The notes under the pieces: generated by a model
What the model was told of the DNA's origin: nothing
The model's database searches: none
What the model saw: only the letters and a program-made list of their open reading frames with translations
Translations under genes and position numbers: made by a program
Shown: piece after piece, positions 10,829 through 21,846 of the stretch
Layout: each line of letters starts with the position of its first letter
How positions within the stretch are numbered: the stretch's first letter is position 1
Origin: Costus lasius
Lineage: Eukaryota > Streptophyta > Magnoliopsida > Zingiberales > Costaceae
Reading direction: 5' to 3'
Assembly: GCA_027563935.2 (NCBI GenBank)
Contig: CM050453.2
Location: 64,464,018-64,528,017, forward strand
DNA: 64,000 nt

Positions 10829-10846
10829 TGGCGCCGTTGCCGGGGA
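10829..10846 (+). promoter_or_regulatory. Primer binding site, tRNA-Asp type
   Basis: TGGCGCCGTTGCCGGGGA is complementary to the 3' end of plant tRNA-Asp and lies 6 nt after the LTR end (10822). It marks the start of minus-strand DNA synthesis and supports a gypsy, Athila/Tat-like affiliation. Confidence 0.9.
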
Positions 10847-11084
10847 TCTTAGTTTTGTTAATATCAAAATAGTTGTTGGTATTGGTAGACTAGGTTTTTT
10901 TTATTTTAGATTTAACTTTGTTTTCTATTTTTGCAGGTTTTGGATTTTCAGAAGTTGTGACAAAACTGATATTTTCTAAAACTTGTGAATTTGCTTGTGT
11001 TTTCTATTTTTTATATATATTCTAAAAAAAAATCTTTAATTCATTGGTGTTGGATAATCTTTCTATTCTTGATAGATTGAAGGG

Positions 11085-12451
11085 ATGTCTTTTAATTACA
11101 ACTCATGGGCAACTGAAAGGGATAAGGTATACATGCCAAAAGGTAAGTATGATTCATTGTGCACACTTGAAGATACGTTTAACTCTTATATGCGCTCTCT
11201 TTCTTTTAAGAGATGTGATATTTGTGGACGTATTGATCATTATACTTCTAATTGTCCAATTTTAATTCCTCCAAATTCCAATTCACCATGGCACCAAGAT
11301 GATCAGTATAATTCTAGATGGGAAAAACAAACTTCTTTTTATGATGATTGCTCAAATTATGTTTCAGAACCATACTTTGAGGATAATGAAAAATCTAGCT
11401 TAGAGATAATGTTTGAAAAGTTCATGAAACATAGTGAGGAGTCGCATGAGACCTTTAAACAAATTAATTCTAGGAGGGATAATATAACTGCTAATTCTGA
11501 AATGTTAGAAACCTAGATAGCACAATATGATTGTTTACTTGAGTTTGATTTGGAAGGTGAAAAGATTGATTTAGAAAAATCTCCCACTGATCATGGTTGT
11601 TTTGAGATTGAGCCTTATGTGTTCATTAGTGAATCTCACTCTGCTTTTGATAATTTTGATATTGATTTATCTGACAATTTAATTATGGAAAAGTTTGAGG
11701 AAATTGAATCTGAAAAACTCTCTTTTGATGAAATTGATGCTTTTGATGATATATCATTTATGGTTAAATCTGATGAGTTTGAAAATTGTGATATTCATGT
11801 ACCTCAATCTGATTTGGGTGAAAATTTTGAAATTGATGATAAGCTATTTATTGATAGATGTGGGGAAATTGATTCTCAAATTAATTCTTTTGCGAAATTT
11901 GACTCTGATTCTGATGATGAATTGTTTGTGGAAAAGCATAAGGAAATTGATTTTGAAAGTCTCACGTTGATTTGGATGATAATTTTGAAATTGATAAATT
12001 ATTTGATTGTGAGCATGAGGAATTTGAAAAAGATTTGAAAAATACAAACATTAATGAATCTCACTCTGATGTTTTGCCCATATCTATTGTTAGATCTTTT
12101 GATTTATTTGAAAAAATATGTTTTATTGAGGAATCTAATGAAAGACATAAAAATTATTTTGATGATCCAATGCTTATATCTTTTGATCAAAGTCCTATGG
12201 CAATTGAAGATTTAAATTTGAAGAAAGGACTTATGATTTTGCTTACTGATAAACATAGGAAGATTATTGAAAATCCTTTGTGTGTAAGTGAATATATTGA
12301 TTTTGATTTCTACATATTTAAGAAAGCCACTTTGATTGTGATTCACATGAGATTCTGGATTTTTGGATTAGTGGCTAAACTTTTTAGAAAGCGGAAAAAG
12401 AGAAAATTATATGCTATCTACTTTGGTACTGATTCACCTGCTTCATCATGA
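11085..12451 (+). pseudogene. Gypsy-1 gag-like ORF with zinc knuckle and acidic repeats, broken
   Basis: The only substantial reading frame of Gypsy-1, about 455 codons in its original form. It opens at ATG 11085 (MSFNYNSWATERDKVYMPKG). A CCHC zinc knuckle lies at residues 44-57 (CDICGRIDHYTSNC), near the N-terminus instead of the C-terminal place usual in Gag. After a TAG at 11514-11516 the same frame goes on through a very acidic stretch built from loose repeats of the type FEIDDKLF...EEID. A frameshift near 11965 moves the rest into another frame that runs to 12451 and ends with a basic patch (RKRKKRK). The protein may bind RNA and stand in for Gag. I do not recognise a named family, and the repeat region could be a nucleic-acid mimic or a disordered linker. 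Confidence 0.7.
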
Positions 12452-15295
12452 GATTTGAGTTTTGGTCAAGCTAATGACCTAAAAATTAGCGCTTCTTAGG
12501 AGGCAACCCAAGCATTATCACTTAGCTTAGTTTCTTTTATTTTAGTTTATTTTTAGAATTAAATTTTCTTTTCTTTTTGCAGGAAAAAATGAAATTGTTG
12601 CGCAAAATACGGCACTGCTGTAATCCGTTTTATGGTGCCGTAATTCCACTGTTTTCTTTACCGAGAGTTTTTAGAGTCTTACAGCACTACCGTAAACATT
12701 TTCACGGTGCCGTAATTTTGCAGAATTTTCATCCGAAAATCCATCTGTATTACGGTAGTACCATAAAGGTTTTTACAGGCGTTTTTTTTTTTGAATTTTT
12801 GAATTTTGAATTTTTGAAAAAAAATCTGTGACTAATTTTATGGCAGTACCGTAACCATTTTTACGGTACCATATTTCCTGTATAATCTGACCCAAGAAGT
12901 TTTGTGTAAATTACGTCACTGCCGTAAATCATATTATGCCCGTAATTGCTAAACTGCAGTTTGCTTATCTGACTAGGTGTTTTCTCGTTGTGATTTTAAG
13001 AAACTGGGTTAGAAAAATTTTTGATCTTTGGCACAACATTGAAGCACTCATCTTTGTCTATCATCTGGATATTTTTGCCGAATTTTAAAGTGCATGGATC
13101 TTTCTAAAACACATAGCATCTTTTCAATTCTCATTAATTTCTGCAGCAGTTTTTCTTGACTATTCTGATTAGCACTTTTGCTGCAGCGCTTTAAGATACT
13201 TTAATGACTTGAAACCCTGATTTTTTGCATGGTATAGGAAGAAAATGTGTCGTTGTATCCCGTGGATGAGTTATTTTCATGAAAATATTTTCTGATCATT
13301 CTAGGACACGTGGAAACTTTTTGAATCTAATTAACTTTTATGCAATTTTTGCAGTTTTTAATCTGATTAGCCTTCTTTCTGTTGATACCCTAAATTCCTA
13401 ACAAATTTTGATCCTTTGATTTTCATACGTCTGAAAAGAACATATCTTATTCTATTACATGGTTCTGTCCATTTTCTATTTGGATCATTAAATCTTATTT
13501 TTGGGTAGGGCTACTTTTCAAAAAAAATTCAGAAACTGCTTGGTTTGCTTTCAACCTATTATAGCTTCTTTTGACTCCAGATTCAGAAATCTTCAAGAGC
13601 AACTGTCTTCCACCTCTAGCCACCACTGCATCGACCTCTGACATCACTGTTTCTAGCCGTCGACACTGGATTATACCATCTGCAGACTCTTACTTCTTTT
13701 ACTGCCTCTTATTCTATTGATTTTATTTATTTATGCAGCAGAATCTTCATTAGTGACTGATTTTCTATTTATCCAGCATTATTTCTGGCACCCATGGCCG
13801 ACCATCTCACCTCTAGGACTGTAGTTTCTAGCATGCCACTAGAGATTACTCACTCTACTGTCGGCACCACCATCATTGCTAGTAGCTTTTCAGCTAGCAT
13901 CTGTTCCACCTCTGCTACTCAGCTGTATCAGCTGTTTCCACCAGGACTCCTCTAGACCATTGATGATATCTCTTATTCTTCTTGGAGAAAATTATTTCTA
14001 TCATTATTTTTTTTAGTAAGAGATTATTTTTAGACTAAGCCTTATGTACCTTAAATTGTACAGGTAAAATTTTCGAAAGGCACATCTTTGGACCTTGTAG
14101 CGCCTGCCCTGACACCATTTTTGATCTGAGCCTTATGTATTTTCGGTCAGAGATTGCTATATAGTTTTGTGAGTATTGTTTGCACTTTCTTGTGACCATT
14201 TGATTTGATATGATTATCTACACTTTTCTTCTCCTAAAAATTCTATCACTTTGCATCCTTTGCATTGTTTGAGCCTTATGTGATTATACGGATATATCAC
14301 TTTGCATCTCATGATGTTGATGCTTCACACCATTTACATTGATTTTGACATATTTTGATGATTAAAAATTTTATGACTTGAATCCATGTGATGAGAGGTT
14401 TATGGATTTTTCTATGATGATGAATGTGTTCATGACTGTGATTAGGACTAGACCTATTATGTTGAATTTATTTCTCTAATACATGTCTGCTTTTTGGAAT
14501 TTTTCATTGATTGATGAATGAGATTTTGGATAGATATATTATTTGATGAATTTGGTTTAAAAGTGAAACTTCTTCTTTGAATAAAACTAGCATATGAGTA
14601 TGATTTTTGAATTGATGTTGATTGATTAATTTAGTTGATTTTCATGCTATTTGCTATTTGTTGGGAAGAAAGATTCCATGATCCAAATCAAGTGAGGACT
14701 CCCCTACTTGGCACTGTGCAAAATTGACAGTGGTACCAAAGGACATGGATTCAAGTATAAAAAAAAAGAAAAAAAAGAAAAAAAAAGAAAAAGCATGTGT
14801 CTATGTGGGTACATGCCATGGAGAGAAATCGATTTGTATAAACTCCACTATCTTTGGTAAAAATCTTCCTACTAAAAAGATATGAGTTCTATTACATTGA
14901 TTATGTGATCAGTGTACTCTAACTTCGTTACCAGAAAAAAGGTGGTAATCGAATTAGAGAATGTGGACAATACAAAAAAAAAATTATGAGTGGAAAAAGA
15001 TCTTGGAAATCCTATTCCTGTAAACAAAAGTTGATAGTTATGAATTGAAACTGATGAAGTCTTGAGATTGATATTCTACTTATTGTACAAGTTGCAAAAT
15101 TTTATTTGATTAAATTGTGGATCTTGAGAATTGAATTCAAAGGGTGATGTGTTTATTTGAAATTTTATGAAGCAATTGGTAAGATTTTTCATTAGTGATT
15201 GTATTTTAGAAATTTATTCTTCATGAGAAAGTCTATGCCTATGATCAACTTTTGGTTTTTGCTTGAGGACAAGCAAAGTTTGAGCCTTATGTAAA
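12452..15295 (+). other. Gypsy-1 internal non-coding region
   Basis: No pol domain is found in any frame. Contents: a second palindrome array (12605-12960), AT-rich filler, a Ser/Thr-rich 53-codon frame at 13794-13955 (MADHLTSRTVVSS...) of unknown meaning, three copies of GAGCCTTATGT or AGCCTTATGT (14038, 14128, 14271) with a fourth just before the 3' LTR (15282), and a purine run of A's broken by single G's (about 14759-14793). GCTTGAGGACAAGCAAAG at 15261-15278 is a phrase common near the polypurine tract of plant gypsy elements, but here it is 17 nt from the LTR rather than touching it. Confidence 0.6.
12605..12960 (+). repeat. Second palindrome array, internal to Gypsy-1
   Basis: TACGGCACTGCTGTAA, TTACAGCACTACCGTAA, ACGGTGCCGTAA, TTACGGTAGTACCATAA, TTATGGCAGTACCGTAA and TTACGTCACTGCCGTAA repeat the palindrome theme of the LTR array. 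They are separated by 30-100 bp of unrelated sequence. Finding the same motif in both LTR and internal DNA is unusual and suggests either a shared origin or a selected binding site. Confidence 0.75.
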
Positions 15296-15655
15296 TGATG
15301 GCACCGAAATTTATTGTAAATTCTGTGCCATTTCATTGGTATTTTTGTGTCATATTCATAGACTTTGCTTATTTTTATGCCTTTTTATCAATATTTGCGG
15401 AATCTACACTCTTTTCAGTTTTTAATTATTTTCAGGCAAAAGGACATGTTTTTAAGGCGTTTTCGATCAAAATCAAATATATAGAAGAATTCTCATCATC
15501 AAGAAGAGGATACACAACAAATTTCATGCAAATCCAAGCAAAAACCCAAATTACGGTAGTGCCGTAATCTTCATTACGGTACCGTAATGCCAGATAGTGC
15601 CATAATTCCAGAGCCCTGCTGTAATTTGGGTAATTTTCATACAGAAGATTTTACG
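15296..15655 (+). repeat. 3' LTR of Gypsy-1, truncated
   Basis: First 360 bp of the LTR, aligned by eye with 7278-7304 plus 8998-9310 of the left LTR. It includes the first palindromes of the array. Similarity stops at GATTTTACG, where an unrelated sequence starting TGATGGGGGGCCAAG takes over. The rest of the LTR is missing. Confidence 0.85.
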
Positions 15656-16837
15656 TGATGGGGGGCCAAGACCAGCTCCGCGGAGGTCCACTAGGATCCG
15701 AAGGAAACCTCTCAGGTTTGGGTTTTCCTCATAGGATCCTACTTTCCTTATTTGCATTGCATCGCATCATGATAGGTTAGCTCCACCCCCAATCTAACAT
15801 GTAGTTACATGTAGGTTTTACTTTCCTGTTTAAATAAAATGTTGCATCATGGTTGGTTAGAAGCATAGCACGTGTATTTGCACCTACAATACATAGGCAA
15901 AATTCAGCTCACAACTCACTCACCTAGTGAGCTCCAAGAAAGGAAAGTTCAGATTCAACTCAGTTCAAACTTCCACCACTTTGAAGACTTGAGTTAAAGG
16001 GGCTTCATTAATTCTCAACTCCCTTGCCAAAACAAGCTTTGGGCGCCCACATCAACAAAGAATTCAGCCACAAAATCAAGATCCACAATCCTCTCCCCAA
16101 ATCAAGGAATCAAGGAGTTGGCGCCTAGCACTTGAGGAAGGAATTCAAACTTCTCCCCACATATGGAAGCCTCATCAAAGCCAACCGCCCACATTCAAAT
16201 TCAAGCCTTATGCGCCAACCTCCTTGAATTCAATTTCAAATTCTTGCCTTGAAGGAGCTGGCCAAAGAAGGAAGGACAACTCCAAGCGTGTGCGCCCATT
16301 CCATGTAGCCTCCTTGCAATTAAATGCTGAATTTCTTTCTTATCTTTGCTTAGGCGCCTAGGGGGGAAAAGACATATGTAACCCTCATGCATCATTTGCA
16401 TCAGCATCATTTGTAGCCCTCATGCATCATTTGCATCATTTGCATAGTAATGATATTTGTCGAGTAGTTGCCTAGCAAAATTAGTTTCTTGGTGCTTGTG
16501 TCACTAAAGCTTCTTCTCTTCCTCTTTGCGCCTCCATCATCCATCTCTCCACCATAGTCGAGACCTTCACCCCTCCTCCACACCCAACCGTAAACCACCT
16601 CTCCCTCAAGAGAAGCCGAAAGACCAACAATCATCAAGATGAAGAAGATCTCCCTAGAGGCCGAGACTCAACTTGAAGGAAACAACCATGTCGCATCCCT
16701 CTTTGAAGTTGAATCACTAAGATAAGTGTCCTCCCTCTTTCGGTTTTGTTCTTCTATTTTACAAGTTCAGATATCTACACCTTGTTTAACTCTTGTAGGA
16801 AGAAAGGCGCTTGGAACCTGAAGTTTTCTACCGTGAT
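15656..16837. other. Unassigned repeat-like sequence
   Basis: No coding frame with recognisable domains. It begins TGATGGGGGGCCAAGACC exactly where the Gypsy-1 LTR stops, so it may be the edge of another LTR (TG start). It contains short direct repeats of GCATCATTTGCAT (about 16380-16445). It ends where gypsy integrase homology begins. It could be a 5' LTR of Gypsy-2 with most of the internal region deleted, but I cannot show the matching 3' LTR. Confidence 0.35.
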
Positions 16838-17909
16838 ACCCGCTTTGTGAGCCACTTTTAGCAATCACTGTGGGCACTATTAGGGACCACCCTTAAGTTT
16901 TCTACTGCCTATCACCCCCAAACTGATGGCCAAACTGAGGTCATTAATCGGAGTTTGGGTAACCCGCTCCGATGTCTTGTTGGTGATCACCTTAAGAGTT
17001 GGGACACTGTGCTTCCTGTTGCCGAATTCGTGAAGAATAGTGCGATCAATCGGTCTACCGGTCTAAGTCCCTTCTAAGTGGTCCTTGGACAGCAACCAAG
17101 AAAACCTATTGATTTGCATGACCTTCCTATGGAGTCCCATCTTTCTAAGCATGCATTTTCCTTTGCCAGTCATATCGCAAGTTTGCATGAGGAAGTTCCG
17201 CATTGGATCTTTTTGGGCAATGCTCGGAATGCACTGAAGGCTAACGAACACCGCAGTCCACTCTACTTTAGTGCTGGTGATCTTGTGAGGGTGTGCATCC
17301 ACCCCGAGCGAGTGGCAAATCGAGCGCATTTTAAGCTACAAGCACGGTACATGGGGCCCTATGCGGTACTATAGCGGGTAAGCTCCAATGCCTATGTCCT
17401 CGATCTACCGGAAAGCATGGGGATCCACCCCGTATTCAACGTCACGGACCTTCTTCCATACCATGACCCATTGGAGGAGCGCCTCACCACCGATGAGCAT
17501 CCCCTTAGTTCTCTAGAGGAGAACTCTTCAAACCAGGGGGATTGATGCAGAAGGACCCTCCACGACAGCTCTAGAACCAGAGAAACATGGTCATTCTATA
17601 GACTTCCCACCAGACAAGGTTCCACCTCCCTTAAAAAGTTCAAAGGGGTCTGACGCAACCAGGATAAGGCAATCTCAATGTTCAAGTCAACCACCACATT
17701 GGTACATGGGCATCATCAGTCCATTATCAACCCACACGGAGGTATTGCGGCCCATGTGCTTGGCACCCCGACCACTTGAAGACCTGGTCAACGATCGCTA
17801 CCGCAACCAGTTGACCAACGCGGTCCAAGAACAAGCTAGCATAATGATGAATCAGCCCACCATCAGAAAATTCTATTGTTTCATCGCCACGTGCTCTGAG
17901 ATGGTTTGA
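16838..17909 (+). pseudogene. Gypsy-2 decayed integrase and post-integrase remnant
   Basis: Ty3/gypsy pol fragment. Readable integrase words are DTRFVSHF, FSTAYHPQTDGQTEVINRSL (the E of the DDE triad lies in this block) and LPVAEFVKNSAINRSTG. In-frame stops follow at about 16857 and 17075. An open stretch from 17078 to 17374 covers the integrase C-terminal region, ending RYMGPYAVL, then a further stop. HPVFNVTDLLPYHDP follows. An open tail from about 17546 to 17909 (EDLVNDRYRNQLTN...) has no domain I know. The upstream half of integrase, RT and protease are absent. The style is like plant chromoviruses, but no chromodomain is readable. Confidence 0.75.
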
Positions 17910-18654
17910 CGGCCCAGTTGTAGCCTAGAAGGCCCAGCCCAGCCCATGCACCCAATTTCAGATTCCCTCATCTACTTTAGTTGGTAGTAGTTAATATGAG
18001 TTAGTTAATGCTCACATCAGCATGCTTGCATCAACAGTATCTTGATTGCTTTTAGTTAGTTAGAGTAGGTAATCATGCTTGTGGTGTGTTATTCCCTAGT
18101 CATGTTTGTGGTTTGATATTCCCTCCCTTACTCTATAAAAGGGAGCTAGAGTTTAATTTGTTCCTTAGCTTTCTTCTGTGATAGGAGCTCACGTCGGAGA
18201 GGTTAGAGTGTGGAGCAAGGTATGTGATCCTTAGCTTGGTCTCAATTCCTCGCCTACCGATTGTAACCGTCTTTCCTTTCAAATAAGTAAATCGCACCGC
18301 CGGTGCGTCAAGTTCACCTATTTTTGTATTTTCATTATGTTATTCTTTCTTTATTTCCTTACCCATGGGCATCCGTACGCCGGAGACATGGACGTTCCTT
18401 GGCTTTGGTGTGACTGCAGGTTCATAGGCGCACGAGCTGAGTTGCCGCTAAGTCTGCTGCCCTTGTTGCCGTGTTGTGCTTAAATCGCTTGCTAAGAGAG
18501 GTTAGTGAGTTTCATCTGCGTAGTTGGGTGTCATTGATTTGTTCGTCAACCGTGTTTCCCCGAAATGTATTCATCGCCGTCTTTCGCATTGTTTCTCGCT
18601 GGTTTTCTCGTTGCTCATTTTCTAACATGCTTTTACTTCCCTCATCATACAAGG
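17910..18654 (+). other. Possible LTR remnant after Gypsy-2
   Basis: Non-coding, downstream of the gypsy remnant. It has a good TATA box (CTCTATAAAAGGGAGC, about 18131-18146), as expected of an LTR promoter, and a direct repeat around TCATGCTTGTGGT/TCATGTTTGTGGT (18070-18115). No second copy lies in the window, so the LTR call rests on context. Confidence 0.4.
18131..18146 (+). promoter_or_regulatory. TATA box in putative gypsy LTR
   Basis: CTCTATAAAAGGGAGC is a textbook plant TATA context, placed about 220 bp into the putative LTR. Activity is not shown by the sequence. Confidence 0.45.
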
Positions 18655-19021
18655 GACATAAGGTTGAGGTTTCTCAACAACTAGGTCCAAGTGCAAGTGG
18701 GTGATTGTTAGTATTTATGCTCTAGGACCAATTGTTGGTTTATCTTTGTACTACTTCACATTGATATATTATATATCTTTTCTAGCATTATCATTATTAT
18801 TCTTGTGTTTACATCTGCATCTTTGTACATTTGCATGATAAAAACACAATAGATAGATTTTATCTGGTCTCGAAGTTTTGTTGCTAGTCAAGTGTCATAG
18901 TGGATAAGGGATAACTTTGGCACATGTGAGACTGGTATATGCCCTGGTTAGGTATGAGGTGCTAATGCAAACAAATGGGTATATCAATTATGGATATACT
19001 GAATCAACCCGCTGTAAGGTG
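18655..19021 (+). mobile_element. Copia-2 fragment, plus strand
   Basis: Begins with the last codons of a copia RNase H (AAGGTTGAGGTTTCTCAAC), a polypurine-like AAGTGCAAGTGGGTGATTG, then about 310 bp of LTR starting TTAGTATTTATGCTCTAGGACC. The LTR part aligns with the reverse complement of the Copia-2 LTR at 20770-21079, with many changes. It stops at 19021, where a minus-strand Copia-2 LTR starts. It is therefore the oldest copia debris here. Confidence 0.75.
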
Positions 19022-21079
19022 TGTTGGGAAACCCCGGGGACATTTTATAATTTTTCAGAGTTATAAGCATACATACATACATTGCACAGCGGAAGAATGT
19101 CCCCAAAACAGGCCGGTCCCAAAAACCCAGTGAAGATCGCAAGCAAGAGAGTCGACACGATGAGTCAGGAAATACCTTAAGAGCGGTTTGGAGTGATGCC
19201 AATGCAGGCGCCCAAGTGTGCGCCCTCTACAGTCTCACACACACGGATCTCTTGAGTCCTCTTCTTCCACACCCGGTTCTAACCTCGGGAAGAAGATCCA
19301 AGCCTTAGGGAGATGCTCCAATCACCTTGCGCCACCACCAAGGAGGGATGTGCCAAAGAAGATGAAGAGGAGAGGAAACCATCAAGAGCTTTCTTCACTT
19401 GCGCCAAGAAGAAGAAAGGAAGAAGACTTGCGGCCACTTGATGGAAGAGGAAGAGGTTGCGCCACCTTTGTTCCTTGCTCTTGCCCCTCTTGATGTGTTC
19501 ATGCCTCCAAGGATGAATACTTGCAAGAGGGGGCGGCTAGGGTCACATATATAGGGCAAGAGGCAGTTAGGGCAAGGGCTAGGATCATGACAACTGTAGG
19601 GCTAGGATGAGGAGGTTTGATGCAAGGAAAGTCTCCAAGACTTTACCATAAATCTCATTCAACCTATCCATAATTGCCTGTGCACCATATCAACCCAAGA
19701 CATGCCTTAAAGGCATTCATACCATCAATGGGAGAGGGCTAGGCGCATATTACTTCTTAATGAAGCAATTTTTGCCACCCAAACCCCATTATGCCCCTTA
19801 GGCGCCAATGGGGTTGGGTCTCTCCCCATTATTCCCTTTTAGCCTATTTTCTCTTCATGACAACTTGTTATTGGGCCTCATTGGATAATGAGCTAGCCCA
19901 AACTTCATCACATGGGTTGATTAAGCATTTGGATCCAATCCAATGCAACCCTAATCCAAATGTGACCAACCATGGTCAAATACGGGTCAACCTGCCAAAA
20001 ATGAAGTTTGGCTCCAATAACATTCTTCCATCTCATCAGGCCCATTGGCGCTGATGAAATCTCCCAATTAGATCTGAGTTATCCAATAACTCGATCATAA
20101 GGCTTCCCGATCAATACGAGAACTCAAGTATCAAGGTGTGCGACCCTGTAGGTTCCTCTGACGCCGGCCGTGCTGACCAAAGGTCAGCACAAGCAGTGAG
20201 CGGCACCTAGCAGTGCATCGCTGCTACCCAGGTCATTGGAATGGATATCGACATCGACATCCCCATCATCGCAACTAGGTACAGATCCATTACAGTCTCT
20301 TTGCCGAACTGATATCAGATTGGACAAGTGTGTCACCACTTGTTTTCATCCAATCACATGGCTATGACTAAAACAGGTTCTCACCTGGGTATGGCCATAT
20401 ACTCTCAGTCATAGAACCATAGAGAAGGTCCATAGATATCATACTTCCCTAAGGAAGGGGCAAATCCTATGTCTGTCCATTGACCTTCTCATATGGGTCG
20501 TGACATGCTCAATGACAACCGTTATGACCTCCCAACTACGGCGAGGTGCTAGGTTGTATCAAAGCAAGTCCCTAACCATATAGAATGGTCAATGACCTCA
20601 AGTCAAGGGATCAATGCATCTCCTGTCACTTGTGAGGATAACTCATGACACCAAGTCATAGCCTCACAGCGGGTCTATCCAGTATATCCTCCAATGATAT
20701 ACCCATGTGTCTGCGTTAGCACCACGTGCCTAACCAGCCCACGTACCAGTCTCACAAGTACCATAGCTGTCCCATATCCACTAAGCTACATCGACTGGGG
20801 ACTATAGTTCGAGCACAGATCCAATCTGTCTCCAGGGACATTATCATGTTAGTACATATGCGCAGATGTAAACAAACATAGGTAACGACAATGCCAGAAT
20901 GATATAAATATCAAAGTTAAGTAGTACATAAGTGGACCAAAACTAGGTCCTAGGGCATATACACCAATCGCAGGTGTAAACAAACAATGATAACGATAAT
21001 GCCAGAATGATATATAAATATCAATGTCAAGTAGTACATAAGTCGACCAAAACTAGGTCCTAGGGCATATACACCAACA
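19022..21079 (-). repeat. Copia-2 LTR with internal terminal duplication
   Basis: About 2058 bp, TG...CA in both readings. The first 108 bp of the LTR (element orientation) are present twice in tandem (20861-20968 and 20969-21076). This adds a second copy of the LTR start and accounts for the long size. No protein is credible inside. Confidence 0.8.
20861..21076 (-). repeat. 108-bp tandem duplication at the Copia-2 LTR edge
   Basis: CGCAGATGTAAACAAAC at 20861 recurs as CGCAGGTGTAAACAAAC at 20969. Both units run through AATGCCAGAATGATAT and AACTAGGTCCTAGGGCATAT to ACACCAA. The units differ at several sites, so the duplication is not recent. Confidence 0.85.
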
Positions 21080-21100
21080 ATCTCCCACTTGCACTAAGAC

Positions 21101-21846
21101 CTAGAAGTTGAGGAATCTCAACCCCATATCTCTAGCGTGATCATCATGCTTCTGCTGCGCCAAAGCTTTGGTCAGTGGATCTGCTAGATTGTTCTCAGTA
21201 TCAACTCTGCTAATCTTGACATCACCTCTGTCTATGATCTCTCTGATCAGGTGAAATCTCCTGAGTATGTGTTTGGATCTTTGATGAGACCGTGGTTCCT
21301 TAGCTTGTTCAATTGCTCCATTGTTGTCACAGTAGAGTTCAATGGGATCCATTGCACTAGGGACCACCTGAAGATCACATAAGAACTTCCTTATCCAAAC
21401 GGCTTCCTTGGCTGCCTCAGAAGCGGCCACATACTCAGCCTCGGTTGTAGAATCTGCTATGGTGGATTGCTTGAAGCTCTTCCAGCATACAGCGCCTCCA
21501 TTCATTTTGAACACATAGCCGGCCTGTGATCTAAAGTTGTTAGGGTCAGACTGGAACGACGCATTAGTATAGCCCTGCATACTGAGCTCTTCCTGTCGCC
21601 CATAGACCAAGAACAAATCCTTAGTTCTTCTCAGATACTTTAGGATGTTCTTTACAGCCACCCAGTGCTGCAAACCTGGATTGGATTGGTATCGGCTGGT
21701 TATGCTCACAGCATATGCCACATCTGGTCTAGTACACAACATTGCATACATGATCGATCCTACTGCCGAAGCATAAGGAATTCAACTCATGTCATCCCTC
21801 TCAGCCTGTGTTGTAGGACACTGGCTCTTTGAGAGAGTAAGGCCAT
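21101..21846 (-). pseudogene. Copia-2 pol 3' end (RT tail and RNase H), broken
   Basis: The open part (21101-21751) encodes 216 residues: the last RT segment (MYAMLCTRPDVAYAVS), RNase H (SFKQSTIADSTTEAEYVAAS) and the tail ending GLRFLNF. It is clearly homologous to the Copia-1 RNase H but differs at many residues. The first RNase H catalytic aspartate, in GYTDAS of Copia-1, is Asn here (GYTNAS), which should kill activity. Upstream, the frame continues to the junction at 21846 but has a TGA just before IPYAS. RT, integrase and gag are missing because copy C interrupts the element. Confidence 0.85.

Larger units (their letters stand above)
7278..15655 (+). mobile_element. Gypsy-1, non-autonomous gypsy-type LTR element
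   Basis: Left LTR starts TGATGACACCGAAATTTAT at 7278 and a second copy starts TGATGGCACCGAAATTTAT at 15296 in the same orientation, giving an LTR pair. After the left LTR comes a primer site complementary to tRNA-Asp (10829-10846), typical of plant Athila/Tat-type gypsy elements. The internal region (about 4.5 kb) holds one degraded gag-like frame and no protease, RT or integrase that I can see. The left LTR is split by solo LTR S and the right LTR is cut after 360 bp. It would have depended on enzymes from another element. Confidence 0.85.
19022..21846 (-). mobile_element. Copia-2 minus-strand copy, truncated
   Basis: A complete-looking LTR (19022-21079) followed, on the minus strand, by the polypurine tract and the 3' end of pol. 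It is cut at 21846 by Copia-1 copy C. The LTR start in element orientation is TGTTGGTGTATATGCCC, which shares the TGTTGG and ATGCCC words with Copia-1 but is otherwise a separate family. Confidence 0.85.

Noticed and set aside
11695..12047. Overlapping frames on both strands rich in Leu, Ile and Asn
   Set aside because: Alternate-frame and antisense shadows of the acidic repeat region of the Gypsy-1 ORF.
16380..16450. CRISPR-like short repeats of GCATCATTTGCAT
   Set aside because: Only a few adjacent imperfect units without spacers, in plant repeat DNA.
19218..19493. 91-codon frame rich in Arg and Lys
   Set aside because: Inside the Copia-2 LTR, no domain, and oriented against the element.
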